A stretch of 64,000 bases of DNA from HXMU1420-2 sp017643305 (GCA_965217135.1 OZ244249.1:1674001-1738000); one strand, 5' to 3'; positions 34,520-43,338 are shown, counted from the first letter of the stretch. Notes: a model not told the origin generated them from the sequence alone. Program-made: numbers and translations.

Positions 34520-35437
34520 TTATTCGCCCTTGGCAAACAATCGCCGTAATGCGCCCCATTGGCTCAGCCCCACGCCGATCAGGATTAAAACCAGCGCCCC
34601 GAGCAGCGAGGCCTTCAAAGGCTCGCCCAGGAAAATCACGCCGACTGTCACCGACCACAGCGGCACCTGGTAATTTGTCAGGCTCATGAACACCGGCCCG
34701 GCGGTGCGCGCAACGATGATGCGCAGCAGGTTGGCCATGGCCGTGGGGATCAGCCCGAGGATCGCGATGAGGATCAGCCCCTGCGTCCCCGGATGGACCG
34801 GTGCGCCATGGCTGAGCACGGCCATTGGAAACACCACCACCGATCCGATCAACAACGTAGCGGCCGCCAGCCCCACCGGATCCATCGGAGGCAAACGCCG
34901 TAGCAGAACGGAGCTGACCGCATAACACCCCGCCGCCGCCAGGCAGGACAGGCGGCCAAACGGCTCCATCCCTGCGCCCGTGCTTACGAATGCCTCCGGC
35001 CCCATCAGCACCAGGATACCCGCAAACCCGATGACAAAGCCCAGACACTTGCGCCAGGTCAGCTGTTCCCCTGGCAGCAGGAAATGTGCCAACGGCAGCA
35101 CGATCAACGCCACCGCCGCCATCGCCACCCCGGTGAAGGAGGAGGTCACATATTGCTGACCCCAAGCAATAAACATGAAGGGCGCGGCCGCCGACAGGAT
35201 CGCCGCGGCGATCAGCATTGGCCAGTCGCGGTCCTCCGATATGAACATCCGCGCGCCCCGCAGCATCCAGATCAGCCCTGTCAGCACGGCGGCAAACCCG
35301 ATCCGTCCAGCGGCAACCCAGAGGGGCGGCGCGGTCTCCAGCGCCAGCGCCTGCACCATGAAGGTCCCACCCCAGACAAAGCCGAGCGTCAGGATCATCA
35401 GCCAACTTGCCGGGGTGATATTGGGGGTGCCTGTCAT
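34520..35437 (-). CDS. EamA-family (DMT superfamily) transporter
   Basis: A 305-residue inner-membrane protein with ten hydrophobic helices arranged as two EamA repeats. The first repeat begins LMILTLGFVWGGTFMVQALAL and the second ends PLWSVTVGVIFLGEPLKASLLGALVLILIG, with the conserved GE...L pattern in both (LLPGEQLTWRK, FLGEPLKAS). Such proteins export amino acids or other metabolites. The ATG at 35437 is chosen; an in-frame GTG at 35452 is an alternative. It reads convergently with the unknown gene before it. Confidence 0.87.
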   Translation of the reverse strand: MTGTPNITPASWLMILTLGFVWGGTFMVQALALETAPPLWVAAGRIGFAAVLTGLIWMLRGARMFISEDRDWPMLIAAAILSAAAPFMFIAWGQQYVTSSFTGVAMAAVALIVLPLAHFLLPGEQLTWRKCLGFVIGFAGILVLMGPEAFVSTGAGMEPFGRLSCLAAAGCYAVSSVLLRRLPPMDPVGLAAATLLIGSVVVFPMAVLSHGAPVHPGTQGLILIAILGLIPTAMANLLRIIVARTAGPVFMSLTNYQVPLWSVTVGVIFLGEPLKASLLGALVLILIGVGLSQWGALRRLFAKGE

Positions 35438-35442
35438 TGTGT

Positions 35443-35646
35443 TTATCCGCACCTCTGAATCAGCCAGATGACGATAGCCAATAGGACCGGAAAGACCAGC
35501 AAAGGCGCTCGCCCCTTTGGATTAAAAGGAGGTGAAGTCGCCCGATAGTACCGATAGCGCTGTGTCAAAAGGCCATTGGCGGCATGTTCCGTTTGTCCGC
35601 ATCGTGCTGCGACACCGGAGAAAGGCCCGCAGGACGCGCGCGCCAC
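35443..35646 (-). CDS. Possible small membrane protein upstream of the EamA transporter
   Basis: A frame of up to 67 codons whose second half is protein-like: RYRYYRATSPPFNPKGRAPL followed by a hydrophobic helix (LLVFPVLLAIVIWLI) and RCG. Its stop is 6 bases before the transporter ATG, so coupling is conceivable. The beginning is uncertain (a GTG at 35646, or an internal TTG near the RYRYY segment) and lacks a ribosome site. Reported as a possibility only. Confidence 0.25.
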   Translation of the reverse strand: MARASCGPFSGVAARCGQTEHAANGLLTQRYRYYRATSPPFNPKGRAPLLVFPVLLAIVIWLIQRCG

Positions 35647-36053
35647 AATCGTTAACCTCGCGCGCGGGCGGCACTGCGCTGGCGCGGCCCTAACACGAAT
35701 ACCGCACGCCTGCTGGTCCTGTTCTCATACTGGCCGCTGACCTGAGCCCGGGACTGGTCCGATTTTTGACTGGCCCGAGTTTTGACTGGCCCGAGTTTTG
35801 ACTGGACCGAGTTTCATCGCCGCTCGCTGACGAGCAGGTATAGATGATCCGGCACCCAGAGGGTCATTGGGCAAATTTTCAACGGCCCCCGACGTCCAAA
35901 TCGCCAAAATGCAGATCAAAACCCTGTCCGCCCCGCGCATGTGTTGACGAAGCCTCACGCCACCGCAAAAGTCTTGCGACGACGCCGGAGACCAACAGAA
36001 ACCAAGCCATTGGCGCAAACCGGCCTCGCAGGCCCGAACACAGGAGACACATT
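35647..36053 (+). other. Long leader/intergenic region before speB
   Basis: No convincing gene. It contains a fourfold 16-bp tandem repeat at 35752-35815 and about 240 bases from there to the speB start. A minus-strand frame at 35725-36066 crosses the repeats and has no protein character. Confidence 0.5.
35752..35815 (+). repeat. Four tandem 16-bp repeats upstream of speB
   Basis: Four head-to-tail copies of GACTGGCCCGAGTTTT (35752-35767, 35768-35783, 35784-35799, 35800-35815). The two middle copies are identical; the first differs at two positions and the last at two. The unit is not a multiple of three and there is no open frame through it with codon bias, so it is not coding. Iteron-like spacing suggests repeated protein binding sites on successive faces of the helix, or slippage expansion. 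Confidence 0.85.
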
Positions 36054-37004
36054 TTGTCCGACTCATTCTTCCAGCCGGTGTCCGGTTTTGACCTTCCTCG
36101 TTTTGCCGGGATCCCGACCTTCATGCGCTTGCCCCATGTCGCCCTGACGGATGAAAAGATCAAAGATGTCGATATTGGTCTGATTGGTGTCCCATGGGAC
36201 AGTGGCACCACCAACCGGTCGGGCCCTCGCCACGGCCCGCGCCAGTTGCGGGACATGTCCACAATGATCCGTGCGCAAAATGGGGCCTCTGGTGTGCGCC
36301 CCTTTGAGCTTGCCAATTGCGCCGACCTGGGCGACGTCCCGCCCGATCCCGCTGACATAATGGACACGATGGAGCGGGTGACAACGTTTTACGACCGGGT
36401 GCGATCTGCCGGTATCCGCCCGCTCACCGCTGGTGGGGATCACCTGACCTCACTCCCGGTGCTGCGGGCGGTGGCCAAGGACGGTCCTTTGGCGATGATC
36501 CATTTCGACAGCCATACCGATCTGTTCGACAGCTATTTCGGCGGCACCAAATTCACCCACGGCACGCCATTCCGCCGCGCGGTGGAGGAAGGGCTGCTAG
36601 ACCCCAAAAAGGTGGTGCAGATCGGTATTCGCGGCACAACATATGACAACGAAGACCGGGATTTTGCCGCCTCGGTCGGGATCCGGATCATCCCGATCGA
36701 AGAGTTTCACGCGCGTGGCGTGCCCAGCGTGATGGAAGAGGCCCGCGAGATCGTGGGCCAGAGTGACACATACATCTCCTACGATATCGATTTTGTTGAC
36801 CCGACCTTTGCCCCCGGTACAGGCACGCCGGAAGTTGGCGGCCCGAATTCCTACCAGGCCATTCAGGTCGTCCGCGGACTGGCAGGCGTGAACATCGCCG
36901 GGGCGGATCTGGTGGAAGTTTCTCCGCCCTTCGACCAAAGTGGCGGTACCGCGTTCCTGGGCGCGTCGATCATGTTTGAGCTTTTATGTGTCATGGCGGC
37001 TTAG
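36054..37004 (+). CDS. speB: Agmatinase/ureohydrolase-family protein
   Basis: A 316-residue binuclear manganese hydrolase of the arginase superfamily; agmatinase (agmatine to putrescine and urea) is the best guess. Metal ligands are visible in LTAGGDHLTSLP, HFDSHTDLFDSYFG and SYDIDFVDPTFAPGTGTPEVGG. The start is a TTG at 36054: AGGAG lies 7 bases upstream, and translation from there gives the family N-terminus (SDSFFQPVSGFDLPRFAGIPTF). The in-frame upstream extension to 35844 is not protein-like. Guanidinobutyrase or a related amidinohydrolase remains possible. A rare start codon and a long repeat-bearing leader suggest regulated, low-level translation. Confidence 0.85.
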   Translation: MSDSFFQPVSGFDLPRFAGIPTFMRLPHVALTDEKIKDVDIGLIGVPWDSGTTNRSGPRHGPRQLRDMSTMIRAQNGASGVRPFELANCADLGDVPPDPADIMDTMERVTTFYDRVRSAGIRPLTAGGDHLTSLPVLRAVAKDGPLAMIHFDSHTDLFDSYFGGTKFTHGTPFRRAVEEGLLDPKKVVQIGIRGTTYDNEDRDFAASVGIRIIPIEEFHARGVPSVMEEAREIVGQSDTYISYDIDFVDPTFAPGTGTPEVGGPNSYQAIQVVRGLAGVNIAGADLVEVSPPFDQSGGTAFLGASIMFELLCVMAA

Positions 37005-37077
37005 GTCTGCAGACGCTGCGGTTTGCCGAACTCAAGCCGCAGGCTTAGATGGCAGGGCGGACATCCCGCTGCCAGCG

Positions 37078-37182
37078 GTCGTTAGCAATCCGGTGATGGT
37101 CACGCTGGGAAATATCGTCAGAGGCGCAGGTGGCGTCGCCCTGGCCTATCTTTACGCGTTTCTTGGCGGGCGGCGGCATTGA
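37078..37182 (+). pseudogene. Remnant resembling the C-terminus of a formate/nitrite transporter
   Basis: A 34-codon piece ending in a stop reads VVSNPVMVTLGNIVRGAGG then VALAYLYAFLGGRRH. The pattern resembles the last membrane helix of the FNT (FocA/NirC) family, where a NxxPVTLGNIVGG motif is conserved. Nothing before it in any frame continues the family, so if real it is the tail of a deleted gene. The resemblance is short, hence low confidence. Confidence 0.35.
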
Positions 37183-37326
37183 TATGCCAGATGTGCTATG
37201 GCCTGATTGGCAGGGCGGGGCAGAGGCTTCGTTCTCAACATTGTCCACCGACTTGTCGGCAGAGAGCCACGGCTTCGCGCAGTGCCAGGTTCTGACCACG
37301 ATCCTTGCGCAGTTAGAGAGACTAAC
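37183..37326 (+). other. Leader of the intradiol dioxygenase gene
   Basis: About 140 bases with no gene and no clear hairpin or promoter; together with the transporter remnant before it this fills the 320 bases between speB and the dioxygenase gene. Confidence 0.35.
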
Positions 37327-38169
37327 ATGACGAAGGAAAGTCACTTCACCGAGCGAGGCTCCACCGAGGCGGTGAACGCGCGCATGGGTGACGACATCAA
37401 CCCTCGCCTGGCGGAAGTCATGGCATCGTTGGTCCGGCACCTGCATGCCTTCGCCAAGGACGTCGACCTGTCGCAGGAAGAATGGGAACTGGCCATCGAT
37501 TTCCTGACGCGGACCGGGCAGATTTGTTCGGATGAACGGCAGGAATTCATCCTTCTTTCTGACACGCTCGGCTTTTCCATGCTGGTGGATGCGATAAACA
37601 ATCGCCGTCCATCCGGCGCCACGGAGAACACGGTTTTTGGCCCGTTCCATGTGAACGGCGCGCCAATCAGGCAAATGGGTGACAACATCTGTCTCGATGG
37701 CAAGGGGGAAAGCTGCCTCTACAAGGGCCGTGTGCTTGACCGCGCCGGCGTACCGATAGAGGGCGCAACAGTGGATGTCTGGTCGGATAATGCCGACGGG
37801 TACTACGACGTGCAGCAGCCTGATGTTCAGCCCAAATTCAATAACCGTGGTCGCTTCGTCACCGGGGCGGACGGGGTCTACCGTTTTGTCGGGATCAAAC
37901 CCGTCAGCTATCCGATCCCGGATGACGGGCCGGTGGGCAAGATGCTCGCCGCGCTGGGGCGCCATCCCAATCGCCCCGCGCATCTGCATTTTCTGGTGAC
38001 CGCGCCGGGCTACCAGAAGATCGTGACGCATATTTTCGACGGAGAGGACAAATGGCTGGCTTCGGATGCGGTGTTCGGCGTGAAGCAATCGCTAATCGCA
38101 CCGTTTGAGCCGGTTGAGGGCGACACCAAATGGCGTGCGGATTTCGACTTTGTCATGTGCGAGATGTAA
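37327..38169 (+). CDS. Intradiol ring-cleavage dioxygenase, probably hydroxyquinol 1,2-dioxygenase
   Basis: A 280-residue non-heme Fe(III) enzyme that opens a catecholic ring between the hydroxyls. The N-terminal dioxygenase domain (EEWELAIDFLTRTGQICSDERQEFILLSD) is followed by the catalytic beta sandwich: WSDNADGYYDVQQPD carries the first Tyr ligand, FRFVGIKP-like VYRFVGIKPVSYPIPDDGPV the second region, and RPAHLHFLVTAPGY the two His ligands. PVGKMLAALGRHPNRPAHLHF is typical of the hydroxyquinol type rather than of catechol dioxygenase. No maleylacetate reductase is adjacent, so the pathway context is incomplete. No strong ribosome site is visible. Confidence 0.82.
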   Translation: MTKESHFTERGSTEAVNARMGDDINPRLAEVMASLVRHLHAFAKDVDLSQEEWELAIDFLTRTGQICSDERQEFILLSDTLGFSMLVDAINNRRPSGATENTVFGPFHVNGAPIRQMGDNICLDGKGESCLYKGRVLDRAGVPIEGATVDVWSDNADGYYDVQQPDVQPKFNNRGRFVTGADGVYRFVGIKPVSYPIPDDGPVGKMLAALGRHPNRPAHLHFLVTAPGYQKIVTHIFDGEDKWLASDAVFGVKQSLIAPFEPVEGDTKWRADFDFVMCEM

Positions 38170-38389
38170 GCACCCCCTGCAGCTTCTGCGTCGTCGCCAA
38201 ACGACAGCCAATTTCTAGAAGAGTGAAGCGAACGACCGGATGTTGTTTTTTGAGCCACCTCAACCAGTGCTGAACAACAGGCCATGCCTGCAAGCAGTGC
38301 GGGGCGTTTCCTGCAATCGCTTCACGGTCGGATGCGTCGCGCGCCGTTCCACCCATATCGAAGGCGACGCATAATCCGCGAAAGATAAC

Positions 38390-39379
38390 TCAGGGGACAA
38401 GCACAGACGCACCAAGTGTGGTCCCGCTTTCGATTGCCTCATGAGCCTTCACGGCATCCTTGAGCGGGTACTCATAGTTAATGTTGGCGTCCAGAATGCC
38501 GTCGCCAATAGCCTTGAACAGATCTCGCGCTGTCCACTCCAAATCTGATCGTTTGGCCACGTAGTGCATGATTGCAGGACGGGTGATGAACAGCGATCCC
38601 CGGCGGCCAAGATCTTGGATGACATCGACGGGATCGGGCGGACCTGAAACGTGGCCGTAAGCGGCGCAGACGCCCATCAGACGCAGACAATCCAGCGAGT
38701 CTTGTAACGTGTCCTTGCCGATCGCCTCATAGACGACGGCGCAGCCTTCGCCATCCGTGACCTCGCGCACCACATCGACAAAGCTCTGCTCTGATCGCAC
38801 GATCGGGAAATCACAACCCGCTGCCCGCGCCACTTCGGCTTTTTCCGGAGTTGAAACGGTACCAACCACAGTGGCCCCCAATGCTCTGGCCCATTGGCAC
38901 AGGATCAACCCCATGCCACCTGCCGCGGCGTGGACGAGGATCGTGTCTCCGGGTTGCACAGCGTAAGTCCGATGCAAGAGATAATGCGCAGTCATGCCTT
39001 TCATCAAAAGGGCAGCCACCTGCTTGTCGTCCAGCCCATCCGGCAGGTGCAACAGCTTGTCCACTGGGTAATTGCGCACCTCGGAATAGCTGCCCAATGG
39101 AGGGATACCGTAGGCCACCCGGTCCCCAGTTTTGAAGCAAGTCACCCCGTTCCCAACACCTTCGACGATCCCAACACCTTCGAACCCGATCACTACTGGC
39201 TCATCCGGCACTGGCCATGGATGAGAAATGCCTCCGCGATGATAGGTATCGGCAAAGTTCACACCAATAGCCGTATGCTTTAGTCGAACCTCTCCCGGGG
39301 CGGGATCAGGGACAGGCCAATCTTCCCACACCATGCAACTGGGCGGACCTTTCTTGTGGATCACCTGTGCTTTGCTCAT
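38390..39379 (-). CDS. Quinone oxidoreductase-like MDR enzyme
   Basis: A 329-residue NADPH:quinone reductase of the zeta-crystallin type. It lacks the zinc ligands of alcohol dehydrogenases and has IGVNFADTYHRGG, FEGVGIVEGVGNGV and the nucleotide loop VHAAAGGMGLILCQWARALGATVVGTV, all typical of QorA. Length is normal. It starts with MSKAQVIHKKG; GGAGAGGAG lies just upstream on the minus strand. It sits convergent with the dioxygenase, and may help handle the quinones of aromatic breakdown; that link is inference from position. Confidence 0.88.
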   Translation of the reverse strand: MSKAQVIHKKGPPSCMVWEDWPVPDPAPGEVRLKHTAIGVNFADTYHRGGISHPWPVPDEPVVIGFEGVGIVEGVGNGVTCFKTGDRVAYGIPPLGSYSEVRNYPVDKLLHLPDGLDDKQVAALLMKGMTAHYLLHRTYAVQPGDTILVHAAAGGMGLILCQWARALGATVVGTVSTPEKAEVARAAGCDFPIVRSEQSFVDVVREVTDGEGCAVVYEAIGKDTLQDSLDCLRLMGVCAAYGHVSGPPDPVDVIQDLGRRGSLFITRPAIMHYVAKRSDLEWTARDLFKAIGDGILDANINYEYPLKDAVKAHEAIESGTTLGASVLVP

Positions 39380-39956
39380 CGAAGCTCCTCTCCTGTCCCA
39401 GTCAACGTGGCGCTTTGGGGCCGAATTTTATTAAGGATGCATCATTCAGAGTTTTCAAGAAAGTTCCTGAGCGTTTGCCGAGCACAGCTTTGGCGAAGGC
39501 CAGTTTTCCTTCGTTGGCGTCGGCTGTAATTCGAAAACGAAACCGCGGCATTCTTGCCCATTGGTATCGCGCTTAGAGGCGAAACAGCCGGATGCCCGTA
39601 GACCTGGGATTACGCGGGTTTTCCGCGTGATCTAACGAATGGGTTTGGAGGGCGGGCCATTCTCTGAGCTGACTGTAACGCGGGGCACATTGATCACGGA
39701 TCAAACACAACTGCCTCAGAAGTGGTTTGGCTCTCCCATGGATATCAAGTGCGTTTTCCGCAATCTGGTGTTCCAAGTTCAGCAATCTGTTCAGGAAACG
39801 ATGAAGGCGAAGTAAGCAAAATGTTCGGCTCCGCGAAACAAAACTGGCCACTTTAACTTGATTACTGGCCATCGGTAAAAAACTGATCAATTGTGGCCCG
39901 TGAGAACAGTTATCTTTCGGCGAAAGCCGATGTGTCTAGTGGCGAGGGTGTTTCTT
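39380..39956. other. Intergenic region, no gene recognised
   Basis: About 575 bases between two divergent genes. A minus-strand frame at 39573-39890 (105 codons) has no family resemblance and no ribosome site. A short plus-strand frame at 39738-39815 is also unsupported. A 10-bp imperfect hairpin (GATTACGCGG with CCGCGTGATC) occupies 39608-39632. Base composition is somewhat more AT-rich than the neighbours, in keeping with acquired or decayed DNA. Confidence 0.4.
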
Positions 39957-40745
39957 ATGCGACCGAGAGAGGTTTTGAAAACTGGTGCCTACTACGCATT
40001 AGGCGCCGCAACACGCTTGCGTGGCGTTATTGATCGCGAGCCATCTCTATCGGGTGCATTCCCAACCCTTGAATTGGCAAAAGCCAGCCTGCCGCAGGAG
40101 GCACAATCAGGATACGACAGCGATGATATGCCGGCTGTGTCGATGGACATGATGCTGGGAATGTTGGCCTGGGATTATCCTGTTGTTTTTTGGCTGGATC
40201 GTTTGATCCGCGAGCAAGGTCATTTGTCTTTGCTCGATGCGGGCGGTCACATCGGTACCAAACACCATGCGTTCGGCCCCTACCTGGAACTCGAGAAAGT
40301 TGACTGGAAGGTTTGGGACCTTCCGGCACTCTTGCGCGCGGGCCGGAAAGCACAAGAGGATGGGATCGTCTCCAAGGACATCGACTTCATAGCCAGACCC
40401 GGCGATGCGGGCAAAGTTGACCTGCTTTTGGCATCTGGCCTCATGCAATATTTGGATATCTCATTCACTGAGCTTCTGGACCAAATGGCAGAGCGCCCGC
40501 GTTGGATACTCTTAAACAAAGTGGCGACACGCCCGAACGATGATCTCGTCACCTTGCAATTGATCGGCCCAAAACGTGTTCCTTACCAGATGCGGCATAA
40601 GGGAAGGTTCGAGGCGGAGCTAAAAAAGGCCGGGTACGAGATCAGAGATGACTGGTCCATTCCGTGCTTGGCGCATCGCATCGGCACGCATCCGTGGCTC
40701 GGTGAAAGTCAAAGCAAGGGCTATTTTCTGGAGTTGAAGGCCTAG
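39957..40745 (+). CDS. Methyltransferase of the TIGR04325 type
   Basis: A 262-residue protein resembling the putative methyltransferases often found in surface polysaccharide clusters. The SAM-binding part begins LSLLDAGGHIGTKHHAFGPY and VDWKVWDLPALLRAG; later LLASGLMQYLDISFTELLDQM and the C-terminal YEIRDDWSIPCLAHRIGTHPWLGES match the family order. Here it stands alone with no polysaccharide genes nearby. The ATG at 39957 (GAGGGTG 7 bases upstream) is preferred; an in-frame ATG at 39930 is possible. Its slightly lower GC content and isolation suggest horizontal acquisition. Confidence 0.7.
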   Translation: MRPREVLKTGAYYALGAATRLRGVIDREPSLSGAFPTLELAKASLPQEAQSGYDSDDMPAVSMDMMLGMLAWDYPVVFWLDRLIREQGHLSLLDAGGHIGTKHHAFGPYLELEKVDWKVWDLPALLRAGRKAQEDGIVSKDIDFIARPGDAGKVDLLLASGLMQYLDISFTELLDQMAERPRWILLNKVATRPNDDLVTLQLIGPKRVPYQMRHKGRFEAELKKAGYEIRDDWSIPCLAHRIGTHPWLGESQSKGYFLELKA

Positions 40746-40774
40746 ACCGAATAGCGCCACACCCAGATGTGCCT

Positions 40775-41890
40775 TCAGCGGCTGGGGGTGATGTCCTTTG
40801 AGAACGGTACTGACTTGTCGCGCATTGGAATTTTCAGCGGTGCGGCCAACCCTTTGAAATCGACATTTTTAAAGTCAACGCTGCGCAAGTTGGGGTTCAT
40901 ACTGGTATAGAAGTACGCCTTTAGGTTTCGCAGGTCATAGGATACCGTGTACTGGGTTCCTCCGTACTTCAGAACTTCCAATTCGGCTGGATTTAGCTTT
41001 TCATCCGTCGCTTCCATGGGAAGCTGGAAGTTGGCGAGGATACGGATAGCCTCATGTACCGTGTCTTCCCCTCCATCAGTTGGACGGGATGTCTGGGTCC
41101 AGGCCAGCGCGCGGATGAAACGTGATGGTGGCGTGAAGTCTCCGGGCAAACCCAACATCCCGGTTCCATACCCGATTGGCGCCAGATCTATCCCGTCGAC
41201 GCTGACCGAAGGCCACGCGACGGACCGCATGTTGATGTAGTTCCGCGCATTGTTGATGTGCCAGTCATACGGTGGTGAGTTGGTCAGCACCCCCAAGGTT
41301 TTATCGTATATTTTCATTTCGCCGCCAACAAACTCAACAATGATCTGATCGCCGCTTTTATCGGTTACCGAGAAGTGCACTGGCGCCGGGCCGCCGAGTT
41401 CTGGTGTCACAACGGGCACCACGCGAATTTTTTCTGCCGCCTTCTGAACTTCGGCCACCGAAGCGAACTGGCTCAGCATAAAGCCAACGAAATCGACAGG
41501 GGCCAGCGAGATTTCGGCATTGGCAGGATCGTATTCTTGATACGCCGCAAACCCGGGCAAGTAGAGCAGCGAAACGTTCAAACCTTCGGAGTTTATGCCA
41601 TCGCCAAACAGCATCTGGCCCAGCATGGTCACACCGACAACATCGTATTTGGTGACCCATTTTGCACCATCTTTGCCATCTGGCATTTTCATTGCCGAGG
41701 CGTCAGTGCCGGCCGGAACAAACGTCATGACTGGGGACAGATCAAACGTGCCCCATTCCATCGTCCGGGAGGCTACGACCGTACCGTCAGCTCCTGTGAG
41801 TGTGATAAACGTGCAAGAGCTCGCCATATCGGCGCCGAAGGTGACAAACCCGGCAACAGCTATGCCACAAAGATTTTGCAAAAAACTCAT
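40775..41890 (-). CDS. Exported linear-amide C-N hydrolase (choloylglycine hydrolase/penicillin V acylase family)
   Basis: A 371-residue Ntn-type hydrolase. A signal peptide (LCGIAVAGFVTFGADMASS) ends immediately before Cys26 in SSCTFITLTGADG, which would become the N-terminal nucleophile on cleavage. Further family motifs are VVASRTMEWG (the conserved Arg), FGDGINSEGLNVSLLYLPG and LTNSPPYDWHINNARNYI with the catalytic Asn. Relatives hydrolyse conjugated bile salts, penicillin V or N-acyl homoserine lactones. In a marine bacterium a quorum-sensing or amide-scavenging role is possible. The ATG at 41890 follows AGGGGG; a frame to 41941 is an extension without support. Confidence 0.85.
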   Translation of the reverse strand: MSFLQNLCGIAVAGFVTFGADMASSCTFITLTGADGTVVASRTMEWGTFDLSPVMTFVPAGTDASAMKMPDGKDGAKWVTKYDVVGVTMLGQMLFGDGINSEGLNVSLLYLPGFAAYQEYDPANAEISLAPVDFVGFMLSQFASVAEVQKAAEKIRVVPVVTPELGGPAPVHFSVTDKSGDQIIVEFVGGEMKIYDKTLGVLTNSPPYDWHINNARNYINMRSVAWPSVSVDGIDLAPIGYGTGMLGLPGDFTPPSRFIRALAWTQTSRPTDGGEDTVHEAIRILANFQLPMEATDEKLNPAELEVLKYGGTQYTVSYDLRNLKAYFYTSMNPNLRSVDFKNVDFKGLAAPLKIPMRDKSVPFSKDITPSR

Positions 41891-42281
41891 TTGAACCCCC
41901 TTGTTCTGCATGCTCAAAGCAGCCGAACTGTTACCAGTCAAAACACCTTTTTGGGTTCACTATGAACCCTCCGAGGGAGCTGTACCCAGCGCCACTCTTG
42001 CTCGCCACTTTAACGTAAAGCGCGCGTTCGTCGATAGCATCGACCAAGTATGGCTGTTTTCCCTGGATCGCCCGAGGCTCGTTCCTGTCGAGCGAACCGA
42101 TCTTCAGGATGCTTGGTTCGGCAAAGCGAAATGGCAGCCGCAGGTGCGTCATTGCGAGGTTTTGTGGAATTTGACGGATAAACTGCGATCTCGGGGCCGA
42201 GGCTCGCTGTAGCCCGGCCAAGCGAACGCATGGCTTTCATGCAGGCTGAAAAGTCCTGCCGAACGGACCTGAATTTGAAGA
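41891..42281. other. Intergenic region with two opposed unsupported frames
   Basis: A plus-strand frame (41901-42212, 103 codons) and a minus-strand frame (41931-42221, 96 codons) overlap almost completely. Both have reasonable composition but neither has a ribosome site or a family I recognise, so I call no gene. The minus-strand frame could be the end of a decayed gene. Confidence 0.35.
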
Positions 42282-42308
42282 CCCCGGGCCGCAAAGCGCA
42301 GCCCGGGG
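42282..42308 (-). terminator. Terminator after ilvC
   Basis: CCCCGGGC and GCCCGGGG form a perfect 8-bp stem around an 11-base loop, 8 bases past the ilvC stop. The minus strand continues TCTTCAAATTC, only weakly T-rich. Confidence 0.6.
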
Positions 42309-42315
42309 CAGCGTC

Positions 42316-43338
42316 TTAGTTCTTCTCTTTGTCCACCATCTTGCCGGCGGAGATCCACGGCATCATGCCGCGCAGGGTTTCACCCACGGCTTCGATCTGG
42401 TGTGCGTCGTTATTGCGACGGGTGGCCTTGAAGCTGGGCTGACCCACAGCGTTCTCGGTCATGAAATCCCGTACGAAACGCCCGCTCTGAATGTCTGCCA
42501 GAACCGCCTTCATCCGCGCTTTGGTTTCGTCATAAGGCAGGATGCGCGGGCCGGAGACGTATTCGCCATACTCGGCCGTGTTGGAAATGGAGTAGTTCAT
42601 GTTCGCGATGCCGCCTTCGTAGATCAGGTCCACAATCAGCTTTACTTCGTGCAAACACTCGAAATAGGCCATTTCTGGCGCATAGCCCGCTTCAACCAGC
42701 GTTTCAAAGCCCATGCGGATCAGTTCGACCAGACCGCCACACAGCACGGCCTGTTCACCGAAGAGGTCGGTTTCGCATTCTTCCTTGAAGTCGGTTTCGA
42801 TGATGCCCGAACGCCCGCCGCCGATGGCAGAGCAGTAGGACAGGCCGATTTCGAGGGCCTTGCCGGAGGCGTCGTTGTTCACGGCCACCAGGCAGGGCAC
42901 ACCGCCGCCTTTGACATACTCGCCGCGCACGGTGTGGCCCGGGCCCTTGGGCGCCATCATGATCACGTCGACGCCCGGCTTCGGCTCGATTAGGCCGAAA
43001 TGCACGTTCAGACCGTGGGCAAAGGCAATGGCGGAGCCATCCTTCAGGTTGTCATGCACATATTTCTTGTACGTCTCAGCCTGCAGTTCATCGGGCATGG
43101 TGAACATGATCACGTCGCACCAGGCGGCGGCTTCGGCGATACCCATCACCTGAAGGCCTTCACCTTCAGCCTTTTTCGCGCTGGGCGAGCCTTCGCGCAG
43201 GGCCACAACAACGTTCTTTGCGCCGGAGTCGCGCAGGTTCAACGCATGGGCGTGCCCCTGTGAGCCGTAGCCGAGGATGGCGACCTTCTTTTCCTTGATC
43301 AGGTTCACGTCGCAATCGCGGTCATAGTAAACGCGCAT
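42316..43338 (-). CDS. ilvC: Ketol-acid reductoisomerase (class I)
   Basis: A 340-residue NADPH-dependent enzyme of valine and isoleucine synthesis. The nucleotide site is AILGYGSQGHAHALNLRDSG, followed by VVALREGSPSAKKAEGEG; the metal-binding C-terminal region includes DLFGEQAVLCGG and the conserved Glu of ECLHEVKLIVDLIYEGG. Length matches the short class I type. The gene is divergent from two Lrp genes and ends in a hairpin terminator; Lrp control is possible but not shown. AAAGGAAA lies before the ATG. Confidence 0.95.
   Translation of the reverse strand: MRVYYDRDCDVNLIKEKKVAILGYGSQGHAHALNLRDSGAKNVVVALREGSPSAKKAEGEGLQVMGIAEAAAWCDVIMFTMPDELQAETYKKYVHDNLKDGSAIAFAHGLNVHFGLIEPKPGVDVIMMAPKGPGHTVRGEYVKGGGVPCLVAVNNDASGKALEIGLSYCSAIGGGRSGIIETDFKEECETDLFGEQAVLCGGLVELIRMGFETLVEAGYAPEMAYFECLHEVKLIVDLIYEGGIANMNYSISNTAEYGEYVSGPRILPYDETKARMKAVLADIQSGRFVRDFMTENAVGQPSFKATRRNNDAHQIEAVGETLRGMMPWISAGKMVDKEKN

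Noticed and set aside
35725..36066. 113-codon minus-strand frame across the 16-bp repeats
   Set aside because: Composition is not protein-like and it is created by the repeats and the speB leader.
39573..39890. 105-codon minus-strand frame, considered as a transposase or integrase remnant
   Set aside because: No catalytic motif, inverted ends or target duplication seen.
41901..42221. Two overlapping opposite-strand frames between the Ntn hydrolase and ilvC
   Set aside because: They cannot both be real, neither has a ribosome site or known family, so no choice is supportable.
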